The position numbers and the translations under genes were made by a program. Below are positions 39,639 through 49,416 of a DNA stretch of 64,000 bases, piece after piece (within the stretch, counting starts at the first letter, position 1; every line of letters starts with the position of its first letter). The notes under the pieces were generated by a model. The model had not been told where the DNA came from. It saw only the letters and a list, made by a program, of their open reading frames with translations, and did not search any database. The stretch comes from Sulfitobacter sp. F26169L (GTDB lineage: Bacteria > Pseudomonadota > Alphaproteobacteria > Rhodobacterales > Rhodobacteraceae), in assembly GCF_026410285.1 (NCBI RefSeq), contig NZ_JAPMLP010000001.1, positions 806,001 to 870,000 on the forward strand. Direction: 5' to 3'.

Positions 39639-40358
39639 TCAACTATCCAAATGCAGGTAAATCCGCCGGTTCATACGGCCCTTCTTCTCGATCTTGCCAA
39701 GACGCAATGCGCCGATCTCTCCGGTGCGCGCGACATGCGTCCCGCCACAGGGTTGCAGATCGATCCAGTCGTCTTCTTCGCCGATCCGCACCAGCCGGAT
39801 ATCCCCCGCCCCGCGCGGCGGCTTTACGGCCATTGTTTTTACCAGTGACGGGGCAGCGTCCAGTTCTGCTTCGGTTATCCAGCCGTCACTAACCCGCGCA
39901 TCCTGCTCCACAAACAGCAATAGAGACTCCTCCAAAGCTGCGCGATCTTCCGGTGCATCGGGCATGTTAAAGTCGAGCCGCCCGTGCGTGGCCGAGATCG
40001 AACCGCCCGTAACAGCAAACGGTATCGCGACGGAAAGCAGATGCAGCGCCGTGTGCACACGCATGTGTTTGTGGCGGCGGTCCCAGTCAAGTTGCTGCAC
40101 TACATGGGCCCCGAGCGGCGGCAATGGCCGGGGTTCGGATGGAACAAGAACAATCTGCTCGCCCTTTCCCTTCACGGCAGTCGCAATAGAGAGCCGTTTA
40201 CCGTCCCATTCCAGCCAGCCGCTGTCACCGGGCTGGCCACCGCCGGTCGGGTAAAACACGGTTGCATCCAATACAATGCCGCCTTCGTCGGTATGGGCAA
40301 CAACGCGTGCCTTTGCATCGCGCAAATACGGATCCTCCCGGAACAACATACGTGTCAT
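39639..40358 (-). CDS. Alanyl-tRNA editing protein (AlaX type)
   Basis: A 239-residue stand-alone editing domain that hydrolyses Ser- or Gly-mischarged tRNA-Ala. Metal ligands are visible as H102-x3-H106 (VHTALHLLS) and C203-x3-H207 (PCGGTHVA). The N-terminal FYPTGGGQPGDSG block matches the AlaRS-like beta-barrel. It is the last gene of a leftward unit, its start overlapping the mscS stop by 4 bases. The cysK gene in the same unit may reflect link to serine/cysteine supply, but that is speculative. Confidence 0.9.
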   Translation of the reverse strand: MTRMLFREDPYLRDAKARVVAHTDEGGIVLDATVFYPTGGGQPGDSGWLEWDGKRLSIATAVKGKGEQIVLVPSEPRPLPPLGAHVVQQLDWDRRHKHMRVHTALHLLSVAIPFAVTGGSISATHGRLDFNMPDAPEDRAALEESLLLFVEQDARVSDGWITEAELDAAPSLVKTMAVKPPRGAGDIRLVRIGEEDDWIDLQPCGGTHVARTGEIGALRLGKIEKKGRMNRRIYLHLDS

Positions 40359-42775
40359 CGCTCGCCCTCTCCCTTTGCAGCAGCACTCAAGTGGGTGGGT
40401 TCCGCCTCCTGTTGTTGAACGGGTTCGCGAGCCTTCTTGGCAGGCTGTCCAAGTGTTTCGGGATTGCGGAACCAGATATCCTGCTGCGGATAGGGCATTT
40501 CAATCCCTTCTTCTGCAAACCGTTTGGCGACAGCGTGATTTACATCGTTTTTGACTGCCATCATCCAGTTTACATCCCGCAAAAACATCCGGATTTCAAA
40601 ATCGAACGAACTGGCCCCGATGTTTACAAACAGGACTGACGGGGCGGGATTGGCCAGCACCATCGGCTGGGCGGTTGCGATTTCCAACAATATCCGCTCC
40701 ACCTCTTTGGTATCGCTGTCGTAGGCCACCCCGATAGGTACGATCACGCGCCCCAACGTGTTGCCACGGGTGTAGTTGGTGACGGTGTTACTAACCAGAT
40801 CGGCGTTAGGTACAATGACATCTGTGCGGTCAAACGTCTCGATCCTTGTCGAGCGTACAGAGATGTCGCGAACATAACCCATCTGCCCGCCGCTTACCTC
40901 AATCCAGTCACCTTCGGAAATCGGTCGCTCTATCAGTAGGATAATGCCGGAAACGAAGTTTGATACGATGGTTTGCAGACCAAAACCGATACCAACAGAC
41001 AACGCACCAGCGACGATCGCAAGCGAGCTGAGATCAATGCCCGCGCCAGTAATTGCCGCAAGAGCAGCGAGGAAAATACCGACATAGCCAATACCGGAAA
41101 CAATTGCGTTCTGTCCGCCTTTGTCGATCTTTGTTTTTGGCAGAACGTTTATCTTCAACGCTCCCTGCGCCAGCCGCGTAGCCAGATATCCGACGGTAAA
41201 GATGATCGCAAATGTCAGGAAGTCGGTCGGAGAAATGCGTGAATTACCGATGGCAAATCCGCGCCGGAACGCCGCCCAGACCTCGGTCAGATCGGCGACA
41301 CGTGCACCCCACACCAGCGCAAGAACAGGCATCGCCAGTATCAGGAAAACAAGCCCGAAAAAGATCGGAAGCAAAGCCTCGCGCGCAAGCGTCCCCTGCC
41401 CTGTGACCGCGCCGTACACATCGGCGCTGAACCGTTGTAGCGCCAGAACCAGCCCCAGAATAATCAGCGTCAGGACTGTTGGATGCAGCAGGAAGGTACT
41501 TGCATTGTAATACCCTGCCGCTTGCAAAACGGGGGCCATAATCGCAACTGCCACCGCGCCTGTACCAAGACTGCGCACGAGGCGACCCAACGTGCTGGCG
41601 CGCGTCAGATCGTCATCTTCCTGTTCAACGGCTTCGATCCCGAAATGACGCAGCAACCGGCCAATCCGGTACACAGCGTAGGAAATCATTAAAGTGAAAG
41701 GAAAAGTAACAACTGTTTTGGCAAGACTGCCGCCGCCGTCAAGTTCGATGATCCGCAGAAGCAGGAGGTTACAAACCAGCAGAACTGTGATCGCACTGAC
41801 CACAAAACGTGCTTCTGCTCGGTCCTTATCGCTCAGTTCGATGAGGGCGTCTTCTTCATCACGGGCGAACACTTGTTCGGCGACCCAACGAAACCCCAGC
41901 ATTACACCGCCCAGAACGGGAATCAGGATGACAAGCTGATCGGCCCGCTCTCCCAGATAACCTGTCGTCAAGGCAGCATATGCCAACAACGACAAGCCGA
42001 TCAGCGGAAATACAATACGCAATAACGAGATGATAAACTGCCAGACACCAAGCCCCCGCGCGCCCGCCTTGCGCATCCGCCCCACAATCATCGTTGACCA
42101 GCGGCGTCCGCGCACGATCAAGACCAGACCGGCGATGGTGGACAGCAATATCCCCGGAAGGTTCGCGCGGAGGTCTGCTCTGCGGCTAATTGCTTCTTCC
42201 GGAGTGACCTCTATCAACAACTGCGAGACAGCGCTCTTTATCTTAACGAGCGCCGCTGGCCAGTGGACAGGATTTAGCGGGCTTTCGACGACCTCGAAAA
42301 GCGCTTTTGCCTGTCGGTTGCGCAGAACCGTATCAATTTCGCCAATCAGACCGTCCGCGCGCGCATAGGCACTATCGGCTACCTTCACCGGCGCAGTCAG
42401 AACCGACAGTTGCTCCTCAAGCTCCTTGCGCTTCTCGGCAACCTCAGCTGCTTCCGGTGCGGCCTCGCCATCCGGCGAGGGTTCGGTAACGAGCAAGGCC
42501 AGCTGATCGCGCAAATTGGTAATTCTGTTTGAATTTATCCCGCGCGCTTCGTTGAATTCTTCGCGAAACTCGGCAAGCTGTGTGCGCAGCGCTTCAAGCG
42601 CCTCGCTTGCGGTATCGTCACTATCCACCGCCGTTTCTGCACGGTTGGCCAGATCCTGCCATTGTGCCATGTCCACGCCGGGCAATTCCTGCGCGACAAG
42701 CGCACCCGCGCACCACACCAGCCAACAGACAAGTGCAGTAACACGGGCCGCAGAGCGGTAGAGTCTGTGAATCAT
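40355..42775 (-). CDS. Mechanosensitive ion channel, large MscS type (DUF3772)
   Basis: An 806-residue membrane protein with a signal peptide (residues 1-31), a long periplasmic coiled domain of DUF3772 type (about 40-170), then about 10 transmembrane segments. The C-terminal MscS domain is near residues 560-760, with GIGFGLQTIVSNFVSGIILL leading into the channel beta-domain (GDWIEVSGGQMGYV). It opens under membrane tension in osmotic downshift. The start at 42775 overlaps the cysK stop. A longer frame lies inside cysK. The large periplasmic part suggests sensing of additional cues. Confidence 0.9.
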   Translation of the reverse strand: MIHRLYRSAARVTALVCWLVWCAGALVAQELPGVDMAQWQDLANRAETAVDSDDTASEALEALRTQLAEFREEFNEARGINSNRITNLRDQLALLVTEPSPDGEAAPEAAEVAEKRKELEEQLSVLTAPVKVADSAYARADGLIGEIDTVLRNRQAKALFEVVESPLNPVHWPAALVKIKSAVSQLLIEVTPEEAISRRADLRANLPGILLSTIAGLVLIVRGRRWSTMIVGRMRKAGARGLGVWQFIISLLRIVFPLIGLSLLAYAALTTGYLGERADQLVILIPVLGGVMLGFRWVAEQVFARDEEDALIELSDKDRAEARFVVSAITVLLVCNLLLLRIIELDGGGSLAKTVVTFPFTLMISYAVYRIGRLLRHFGIEAVEQEDDDLTRASTLGRLVRSLGTGAVAVAIMAPVLQAAGYYNASTFLLHPTVLTLIILGLVLALQRFSADVYGAVTGQGTLAREALLPIFFGLVFLILAMPVLALVWGARVADLTEVWAAFRRGFAIGNSRISPTDFLTFAIIFTVGYLATRLAQGALKINVLPKTKIDKGGQNAIVSGIGYVGIFLAALAAITGAGIDLSSLAIVAGALSVGIGFGLQTIVSNFVSGIILLIERPISEGDWIEVSGGQMGYVRDISVRSTRIETFDRTDVIVPNADLVSNTVTNYTRGNTLGRVIVPIGVAYDSDTKEVERILLEIATAQPMVLANPAPSVLFVNIGASSFDFEIRMFLRDVNWMMAVKNDVNHAVAKRFAEEGIEMPYPQQDIWFRNPETLGQPAKKAREPVQQQEAEPTHLSAAAKGEGER

Positions 42776-43806
42776 ACGTCCTCGAACACCGCCGGAATTT
42801 CCGCTGCCTCGCGATCCAACCAATCAGGTACAGGCAACCCTTTTTCACGCAGGAAAGACGGATTGAATAGTTTGGACTGATATCGTGTCCCGTAGTCACA
42901 AAGGATCGTTACAATCGTGTGACCGGGGCCCATCTCACGCGCCATACGGATTGCACCGGCCACGTTCACGCCCGAGGAAGCGCCAAGGCACAACCCCTCG
43001 TGTTGCAGCATGTCAAACACCACCGGCAGCGCCTCGGCGTCGGGGATGTTGTAGGCAAAATCAGGCGTGAATCCCTCAAGATTGCGGGTGATGCGGACCT
43101 GCCCGATGCCTTCAGCAATCGAACCGCCTTCCATCTCCAGAACGCCTTTGGTGTAATAACTGTAAAGCGCGGCACCATCGGGATCGGCGATACCGATTTT
43201 CACACCCTTGGGCTGCAACGCCATCGCCGTGCCTGCCAGCGTTCCGCCGGACCCGACAGCGCAGATAAACCCATCTACCTTGCCATCTGTCTGACGCCAG
43301 ATTTCCGGCCCTGTTGTTTCAATATGGGACTGTCGGTTTGCAACGTTGTCAAACTGGTTGGCCCAGATAACGCCCTCGTTACTGGTGCGTGCCAGCGCAG
43401 TGGCCAGCCGCTCGGAATAGCGCACAAAGTTATTGGGGTTGCGGTAGGGCGCGGCAGGCACCTGCACCAGTTCCGCCCCCGCAAGGCGCAACATCTGCTT
43501 TTTCTCTTCTGATTGCGTTTCAGGGATCACAATCACCGATTTGAACCCCATCGAGGCACCCACAAGCGCCAGACCGATGCCTGTATTGCCTGCTGTCCCC
43601 TCGACAATCGTACCACCCGGCTTCAAATCACCGCGCGCGATGGCATCACGTATGATAAACAGCGCCGCACGGTCTTTTACCGATTGGCCGGGGTTCATGA
43701 ATTCGGCCTTGCCGTAAATCTCGCAGCCTGTCAGCGCGCTGGCACCGCGCAACTTGATTAGGGGCGTGTTGCCCACTGCTTGTTCCAGATCGCGCGCTAC
43801 ATGCAT
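42772..43806 (-). CDS. cysK: Cysteine synthase A
   Basis: Converts O-acetylserine and sulphide to cysteine with pyridoxal phosphate. The 344-residue protein has the PLP lysine K44 in NPGQSVKDRAA, the substrate loop GTAGNTGIGLAL and the phosphate-binding GSGGTLAG. It sits third in trgA-trgB-cysK, the order known from Rhodobacter sphaeroides, where the locus gives tellurite resistance. Cysteine supply is a plausible link because thiols take part in tellurite reduction. It overlaps mscS by 4 bases. Confidence 0.95.
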   Translation of the reverse strand: MHVARDLEQAVGNTPLIKLRGASALTGCEIYGKAEFMNPGQSVKDRAALFIIRDAIARGDLKPGGTIVEGTAGNTGIGLALVGASMGFKSVIVIPETQSEEKKQMLRLAGAELVQVPAAPYRNPNNFVRYSERLATALARTSNEGVIWANQFDNVANRQSHIETTGPEIWRQTDGKVDGFICAVGSGGTLAGTAMALQPKGVKIGIADPDGAALYSYYTKGVLEMEGGSIAEGIGQVRITRNLEGFTPDFAYNIPDAEALPVVFDMLQHEGLCLGASSGVNVAGAIRMAREMGPGHTIVTILCDYGTRYQSKLFNPSFLREKGLPVPDWLDREAAEIPAVFEDV

Positions 43807-43851
43807 CAGAGGACCTCATAAATTATTCCCCTTATGTCTAGCGGCCTGCCT

Positions 43852-44958
43852 TCAAGACCTCAACCTGCTTCGGTGTCGGGCCAGCCAATAAGCCAGCAAG
43901 GTCAACGGTGTGTTGGCGATGGCCTGCCGGTCGGCCATGGCGAGGAATTCATCAAACGAAATCAGGCGCGAACGGATGTCTTCATGCTCTCCGTCAAGAC
44001 CGCCAATTCCTGCGCAGCCGTCGGGCAGATCGGTGACACCCACAAAAATGTGAAAATACCCGGTTGAATCGCCGGGGCTGGGATACCCGCGCGCCACAGT
44101 TTCCAGAGCGCGCAACTCTAGGCCCGCTTCTTCAGAGGCCTCACGCCGCGCGGCTTGCTCTGCGGTTTCGCCGGGGTCAATCCTGCCGGCCACCGGCTCC
44201 AGATGCCAAACCTCCGGGTCACCGCGCCCCAGTGGGCCCATGCGCATCTGCTCCACCACCAGCACACGGTCGCGCACCGGATCAAAGGGCAGAACAAGTG
44301 CCGCATCCCCCGCGATGAAATAGGAACGTGCGAGTTCGGGTGACAGGCTGCCATCAAATCGTTCATGTCTAAGGCTGACCTCGTCCACCGCGAAATAGCC
44401 GGTGTAGGCGCGTCGTTTGCCGGTAATCTCTATTTTTCCGCCAAAGACACCCTGCCCCGCATCTGTCTGGCCACCCAGCGTTTTTGACCATGCACGCCCG
44501 CGGATCTGGCCAAAGATATCGGCCACTTCATCGCGACTGCGCTGGCCGTAATGCCCCATCACTTCGACCGCCGCGTGGCATGACATTTCCGCCCAGTCGG
44601 CGGCCCATTTGTCCAGATCCCACGGCTTTGTCGCGGTCCAGCGATCGGGGGCGCAGATGTAGACCTGTGCGGCTTCGCCACTTTCGACCTGCACATCTAT
44701 CAGGTCATAATCAAATCCGCCCTCGTAATAGTCAAGCCGCGCGATATCCTCTGCCGTCAGGCCCCGCACAAGCACGCCTTGCGCATAGCCGCCTTTTGTG
44801 GCGATCAATGTCGGGAACGGCCCTTCTGCTGCGGCACAAGCTGTGTAGTTGGCCAGCACTTCTTCCGTTAGCTGAATGGTATCAAGCGACCGTCCGAGGA
44901 CAATTTCCAGCAGCGGCAGGTGCCGCAACGTGCCGTAGAAAAACAAGGGGGGCGTCAT
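43852..44958 (-). CDS. trgB: Bifunctional GGCT-like / Nudix protein (TrgB)
   Basis: A 368-residue two-domain protein. Residues 1-110 are a gamma-glutamylcyclotransferase-like (AIG2) fold starting FFYGTLRHLPLLEIVLGRSL. Residues 150-360 are a Nudix hydrolase with box GRIDPGETAEQAARREASEE (positions near 255-275), most like ADP-ribose pyrophosphatases. The pairing matches TrgB of Rhodobacter, named for tellurite resistance. Its direct substrate is not shown by sequence. It starts 3 bases after the trgA stop and 45 bases before cysK. Confidence 0.86.
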   Translation of the reverse strand: MTPPLFFYGTLRHLPLLEIVLGRSLDTIQLTEEVLANYTACAAAEGPFPTLIATKGGYAQGVLVRGLTAEDIARLDYYEGGFDYDLIDVQVESGEAAQVYICAPDRWTATKPWDLDKWAADWAEMSCHAAVEVMGHYGQRSRDEVADIFGQIRGRAWSKTLGGQTDAGQGVFGGKIEITGKRRAYTGYFAVDEVSLRHERFDGSLSPELARSYFIAGDAALVLPFDPVRDRVLVVEQMRMGPLGRGDPEVWHLEPVAGRIDPGETAEQAARREASEEAGLELRALETVARGYPSPGDSTGYFHIFVGVTDLPDGCAGIGGLDGEHEDIRSRLISFDEFLAMADRQAIANTPLTLLAYWLARHRSRLRS

Positions 44959-44961
44959 AGA

Positions 44962-45402
44962 TCAGTGCCACCGCTCTGCGGCCATGTCCACAACCGGCCC
45001 GATGATTACTGCACCGGCAACTGCTGTCAAAATCACAGCGGGTGTCGCTATCATCAACCCGAATTCGGAAGCGATCAGAAAAATCGCGGTTAACGCCTCC
45101 ATCGCGCCATCATAGCGGTTGCGCATAGCGAGGCGGAACATCTCGAATGCCGAATGGATACCGATGCAGTAGATAAACAATACGGCAGTTCCAGTTAGCC
45201 CGTTGTTCAAACCGTTTACAAACCCACGCCCCGCACGGCGGCCCATAACGATCCATCCGACAAATAAACCGACACCAGCGTTAACGTAATTGAACCAGCC
45301 GAAATCGGTTCCCTCAGGCATTAGCGGACGCACCAGATCTGATAAAATCCATCCCAGAATGGCGAGTAATATTGCCGCGACAAGGCGTGCAGCTGTGGGC
45401 AT
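44962..45402 (-). CDS. trgA: TrgA family membrane protein
   Basis: A 146-residue membrane protein with four predicted helices (starting at VAAILLAILGWILSDLV; last VILTAVAGAVIIGPVVD). It matches the TrgA family (tellurite-resistance gene A), which is near-universal in Rhodobacterales. It is first in the trgA-trgB-cysK-mscS-alaX unit. Its biochemical role is unknown. The synteny is the main evidence. Confidence 0.85.
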   Translation of the reverse strand: MPTAARLVAAILLAILGWILSDLVRPLMPEGTDFGWFNYVNAGVGLFVGWIVMGRRAGRGFVNGLNNGLTGTAVLFIYCIGIHSAFEMFRLAMRNRYDGAMEALTAIFLIASEFGLMIATPAVILTAVAGAVIIGPVVDMAAERWH

Positions 45403-45433
45403 CGTGGTTTTCCTTCGGTGTCTTCATACCGGA

Positions 45434-46642
45434 TCACGCCGGTTTTCGCACCGTAATCTGCGTTACGTCACAATTTCCACTATCAAATGTCGCTGCGCAA
45501 GAAGTGAGGTAAAAATTCCACATCCTTTTGAACCGCTCGTCAAAGCCCATTGCCGCGATCTGGTCCCATTTTTCGTTAAAGGTTTCATGCCAGCGGCGCA
45601 GGGTAAGATCATAGCTTTTGCCGAACTCGACCGATTTTTCAACAGCAAGTCCGGCCTTTTCGATCTGTTCGCGCAGTGCTGTCGGGCTGGGCAGCATACC
45701 ACCCGGAAAAATGTATTTCTGGATGAAATCGACACCGCGTTTGTAGACTTTCCAGCGGCGATCGGCCACCGTAATGATCTGGAATGTAGCTGCCTTTCCC
45801 GGTTTCAGACGATCACGTACCGTCTGGAAATAAACGGGCCAGTACTGCTCGCCCACCGCCTCGAACATTTCGATGCTCGCGACCCCGTCAAACTGGCCTT
45901 TTTCGTCGCGGTAATCTTGCAGCTTGAATGTTACCTTATCAGATAATCCTGCCTTTTCAATGCGATCCACAGCATACTTGAACTGCTCCTCGCTGATGGT
46001 CAGACAGGTCACGCGCAATCCGCGCTCGGCGGCGGCGTATTCGGCGAACCCGCCCCAGCCGCAGCCGATTTCCAGAATATGATCACCCGCCTGCACACCC
46101 ATCTGGTCCACCATGGATTTGTATTTCTCGGTCTGGGCAGCTTCCATGCTTTGCTGTGGGTCGCGGAAAATCGCGCTGGAATAGCTCATCGTTTTGTCCA
46201 GCCAAAGGCTGTAGAAATCATTCCCCAAATCATAGTGATACGAGATGTTCTTGCGGGCCTGCGCCTTTGAATTCCGCTGAAGCCAGAAGCGAAGCTGCTC
46301 AAACCGGCGCACAAGCCCCATACCCGGAAAACCGTCGTAGATGTCTTCGTTATCGGCATGAATGAAATCCATAAACGCCTGCAAGTCCGGCGTGCTCCAC
46401 CAACCGTCAAGATAGGCGTCACAAAATCCCAGATCGCCCTCGCGGATCAGGCGGGAAAACAGATCGTTGTTGTGGACATGCAGCTCGGCGATGGGGCCTG
46501 CCTGCGGCCCCTCTGCACGAAACCGCCGCCCGTCGGGCAGGACAAAATCAATGCGGCCATAGCGCAAGGATGACGCCATTCCCATGACCCGTGAGAAATA
46601 GCGCGGCAGGTTTTGCTGGCCGTCTGTCGTTGTTAAAATCAT
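45434..46642 (-). CDS. cfa: Cyclopropane-fatty-acyl-phospholipid synthase
   Basis: Uses S-adenosylmethionine to add a methylene bridge across unsaturated acyl chains in membrane phospholipids. The 402-residue protein has the SAM motif LEIGCGWGGFAEYAA near residue 190 and the family stretch RYISYHYDLGNDFY-like (KNISYHYDLGNDFYSLWLDK). The start at 46642 is family-like. It lies 32 bases upstream of trgA; a shared transcript is possible. Roseobacters also have short-chain variants, but this one is full length. Confidence 0.92.
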   Translation of the reverse strand: MILTTTDGQQNLPRYFSRVMGMASSLRYGRIDFVLPDGRRFRAEGPQAGPIAELHVHNNDLFSRLIREGDLGFCDAYLDGWWSTPDLQAFMDFIHADNEDIYDGFPGMGLVRRFEQLRFWLQRNSKAQARKNISYHYDLGNDFYSLWLDKTMSYSSAIFRDPQQSMEAAQTEKYKSMVDQMGVQAGDHILEIGCGWGGFAEYAAAERGLRVTCLTISEEQFKYAVDRIEKAGLSDKVTFKLQDYRDEKGQFDGVASIEMFEAVGEQYWPVYFQTVRDRLKPGKAATFQIITVADRRWKVYKRGVDFIQKYIFPGGMLPSPTALREQIEKAGLAVEKSVEFGKSYDLTLRRWHETFNEKWDQIAAMGFDERFKRMWNFYLTSCAATFDSGNCDVTQITVRKPA

Positions 46643-46698
46643 GTCGCTTTCCCGTTCAGCGGCATTGTCGCCGGTTCATATTTAACATTAGAAGACAC

Positions 46699-48123
46699 CT
46701 AGAACCCTCTGTTTTCATACGCATCCAGTGCGCGCTTGCGCCCTTCGGAAACATCTACAACCGGACCGGGGTACGCATCTGTCGGGGCCATGTTCCACCG
46801 CTGCGGTATGGCATCGAAATAGGCAAGCGCGTCCTGATGCGGATTACTTTGCCCCTCGGCAATCCAGCGGCCGGTATAATCATGGTTCTTGTCGAACTTG
46901 TCCAACTGGGTCACCGGATTGAACACGCGAAAATAAGGCGTGGCGTCAGGGCCTGACCCTGCCGACCACTGCCACCCCATTGCATTCGACGCCGGATCCC
47001 AATCGATCAGGCAGTCCTCGAACCATTTTTGCCCGATCCGCCAATGACATAGCAGGTGTTTCGTCAGATAGCTTGCCACAATCATGCGGCCACGGTTGTG
47101 CATCCGTCCGGTGACGTACATCTCGCGCATAGCCGCATCCACAAAGGGAATACCCGTGCGTCCCTGCTTCCACGCCTTCACCTCGGCGCGCCGCTCGTCC
47201 TCGTTCCAGTCGAACTCTTCCCACTCCTCGCGCCAATTCGAAGTGAGGATGCGGGGGGTGTGATGCATCAGGTGATAGGCAAACTCGCGCCAGACCAGCT
47301 CTTTCAGGAAAGTTTCGGCGCCGGATTTACCTTCGTGCAGCGCGCGTTGGCCTGCGTGCCAGCACTGGTGCGGGCTGATTTCACCCAGCGCCAGATTTTC
47401 GCTCAGGTTTGATGTGCCATCTACTGAGGGAAGATCGCGGTTTGCTTTATAGTCGGCCACTTTATGCGCCAGAAACGCCCCAAGGCGCGATTGCGCAGCT
47501 TTTTCGCCCAATTGCACAAATGGGCGCACCACATCGGCACCGCGCCGCATACCAGCATCCATCTGCCAATCGACCAGATTGTCGGATTGCGGCCAATTAC
47601 CAGGTGCGGTGATCTTGTCAGGCGCGCCCAGCGGCGCCTCGACGTCACGCCCCTTAACCTTGCGCCAGAAAGGTGTGTAAACCTTGTAATACCCCCCTGT
47701 CTGGGTCTCGACAGTCCAGGGCTCAAACATCAAATGGCCACCGAAAGAGCGCGCTTCGATCCCCTGCTCTTTTAGCGCGGACTTTACAGCGCTGTCACGG
47801 CTAACCGCTTCGGGTTCATATTGGCGGGTCCAATACACCGCGCCCGCGCCTGTTTCCTCGATAAGGCTTTGCAACTGTTCAAGCGCGCTATCACCTTTGC
47901 GAAAGATCAGGCGGCTGCCTTTCTCCTCCAGAACCTGTGCGAAATGTTCCAATCCCAACCCGAGACGGAATTTCGGCGCGGCTGCAAGCGCGTTATACTG
48001 TTCATCAAGGATATAGACTGGAATAACAGGCCGCCCTGTTTCACAGGCAGCGTTCAGCGCCGGATGATCGCTAAGCCGCAGATCACGGCGCAGCCAGAGC
48101 AGGATTGGGGAAGTATCACTCAA
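46699..48123 (-). CDS. phrB: Deoxyribodipyrimidine photolyase (class I CPD)
   Basis: Light-driven repair of pyrimidine dimers. The 474-residue protein has the N-terminal photolyase domain (LLWLRRDLRLSDHPAL) and the FAD-binding domain with TGIPFVDAAMREMYVTGRMH and WQWSAGSGPDATPYFRVFNP. The start is taken as TTG at 48123 (SDTSPILLWLRRDLR), with AAGGGCGAC upstream. An in-frame ATG at 48171 would add 16 residues. The neighbours fit stress protection but are not otherwise linked. Confidence 0.92.
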   Translation of the reverse strand: MSDTSPILLWLRRDLRLSDHPALNAACETGRPVIPVYILDEQYNALAAAPKFRLGLGLEHFAQVLEEKGSRLIFRKGDSALEQLQSLIEETGAGAVYWTRQYEPEAVSRDSAVKSALKEQGIEARSFGGHLMFEPWTVETQTGGYYKVYTPFWRKVKGRDVEAPLGAPDKITAPGNWPQSDNLVDWQMDAGMRRGADVVRPFVQLGEKAAQSRLGAFLAHKVADYKANRDLPSVDGTSNLSENLALGEISPHQCWHAGQRALHEGKSGAETFLKELVWREFAYHLMHHTPRILTSNWREEWEEFDWNEDERRAEVKAWKQGRTGIPFVDAAMREMYVTGRMHNRGRMIVASYLTKHLLCHWRIGQKWFEDCLIDWDPASNAMGWQWSAGSGPDATPYFRVFNPVTQLDKFDKNHDYTGRWIAEGQSNPHQDALAYFDAIPQRWNMAPTDAYPGPVVDVSEGRKRALDAYENRGF

Positions 48124-48192
48124 GATGTGTCGCCCTTTAAGTATCGTTGATGAACGATTTAGACCACACACGCGCGGATCAAGGTATAGGTT

Positions 48193-49416
48193 TCACAAAA
48201 CATCGTCCAAAGCGTTCAAAAGATGATTTATTTCGTCCTGTGACGTGTAATGCGTAAAGCTGAGCCGCAAAACACCGCGATCTGCATCAACGCCCATGGC
48301 ATCAAGCGCGCGCACCGCGTAAAAATCGCCGCCCCCTGCCATAACTCCCAGTTCCGTCAGTTCGCGCGCCACCTCGCCACCGCTGCGATTAAGGGCAAGT
48401 GCCACAGTGGGCGCGCGGTTTTCGGCGCGGTCAGGCCCGATCAGACGCACCGAATTGCGGTCCTTAACAGCATCCAGCAATTGTTGTAGCAGCACGGTTT
48501 CATGGCCGCGCATCAGGTCATGGACCATTGCGCCCCGCTCAGTTGCGCCACCCTCAGCCCCGCCGTGGTGGGTAAAAAGCATATCGACATAGTCAGCCAT
48601 GCCCGCACAGGCCGCAACCTGCGCATGATCCGGCCCCGCAGGCGTGAACCTTTTGTACAAGCTGGAGGCGTTGAAATAATGCCCCTGATTTGGCAGCAGT
48701 TCCCCCAACGCACGCCGGATCACCATCAACCCCTGATGCGGACCGTAGGTTTTATAGGCGGAAAACAGATAAATGTCCGGCCCCAGCGCGCCGACATCCA
48801 CAAACCCGTGCGGCGCATAAGATACCCCGTCCACACAGACAAACGCCCCCGCCGCGTGGGCAAGCGCTGTGATCTCCGTCACGGGGTTGATCTCGCCCAC
48901 GACGTTCGAGCAATGGGGAAAGCAGACAAGGCGCACCTTGTCATCCAGCAAAGCCTCAAGCTTGGCTAGGTCAAGATGGCCTGTGTCCGGATCAATCTGC
49001 CATTCGCGCACTTCAATTCCTAGGTCCGCCAACCGCCGCCACGGACCGGTGTTTGCCTCATGGTCCTGATTGGTGACGATGATAGCTTCGCCCGCAGTCA
49101 TCATCTGACCAAATGCCTGCGCCAGAACATAGGTGTTCTGCGTCGTGGACGGACCGAAGGACAGTTCGTCAAACGCCACGCCCAATAGCGCAGCCATGCG
49201 GGTGCGCGCTTCGTCCATCTCAGCGCCGCCCAGCGTGCTAGCTGCATATGGCGCATAGGGTTGCACCTTCCGCTGGGTATAGAAACGCATCAAACGGTCA
49301 ATCACAGCCCCACAAGTATAAGAACCCCCGGCGTTTTCAAAAAAGGCTTGGTTCTGCAAAACAGGTTCTGCAAAGGCAGGAAACTGGCTGCGCACAAATT
49401 CTGTATCTAGCTTCAT
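48193..49416 (-). CDS. Class V aminotransferase-fold protein (cysteine desulfurase-like, VC1184 type)
   Basis: A 407-residue PLP enzyme with the Schiff-base lysine in LFSAYKTYGPHQG and the N-terminal block AFFENAGGSYTCGAVIDRLM. The mobile cysteine of true cysteine desulfurases (RxGxHC near the end) is missing: the equivalent stretch reads MAGGGDFYAVRAL. So sulphur transfer is doubtful. The start at 49416 gives the family-like N-terminus; 49431 and 49515 are alternatives. It is divergent from the BCCT transporter. Confidence 0.85.
   Translation of the reverse strand: MKLDTEFVRSQFPAFAEPVLQNQAFFENAGGSYTCGAVIDRLMRFYTQRKVQPYAPYAASTLGGAEMDEARTRMAALLGVAFDELSFGPSTTQNTYVLAQAFGQMMTAGEAIIVTNQDHEANTGPWRRLADLGIEVREWQIDPDTGHLDLAKLEALLDDKVRLVCFPHCSNVVGEINPVTEITALAHAAGAFVCVDGVSYAPHGFVDVGALGPDIYLFSAYKTYGPHQGLMVIRRALGELLPNQGHYFNASSLYKRFTPAGPDHAQVAACAGMADYVDMLFTHHGGAEGGATERGAMVHDLMRGHETVLLQQLLDAVKDRNSVRLIGPDRAENRAPTVALALNRSGGEVARELTELGVMAGGGDFYAVRALDAMGVDADRGVLRLSFTHYTSQDEINHLLNALDDVL

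Noticed and set aside
39694..40254. 186-codon plus-strand frame opposite the AlaX gene
   Set aside because: Antisense shadow; the minus strand carries the metal-binding motifs of AlaX.
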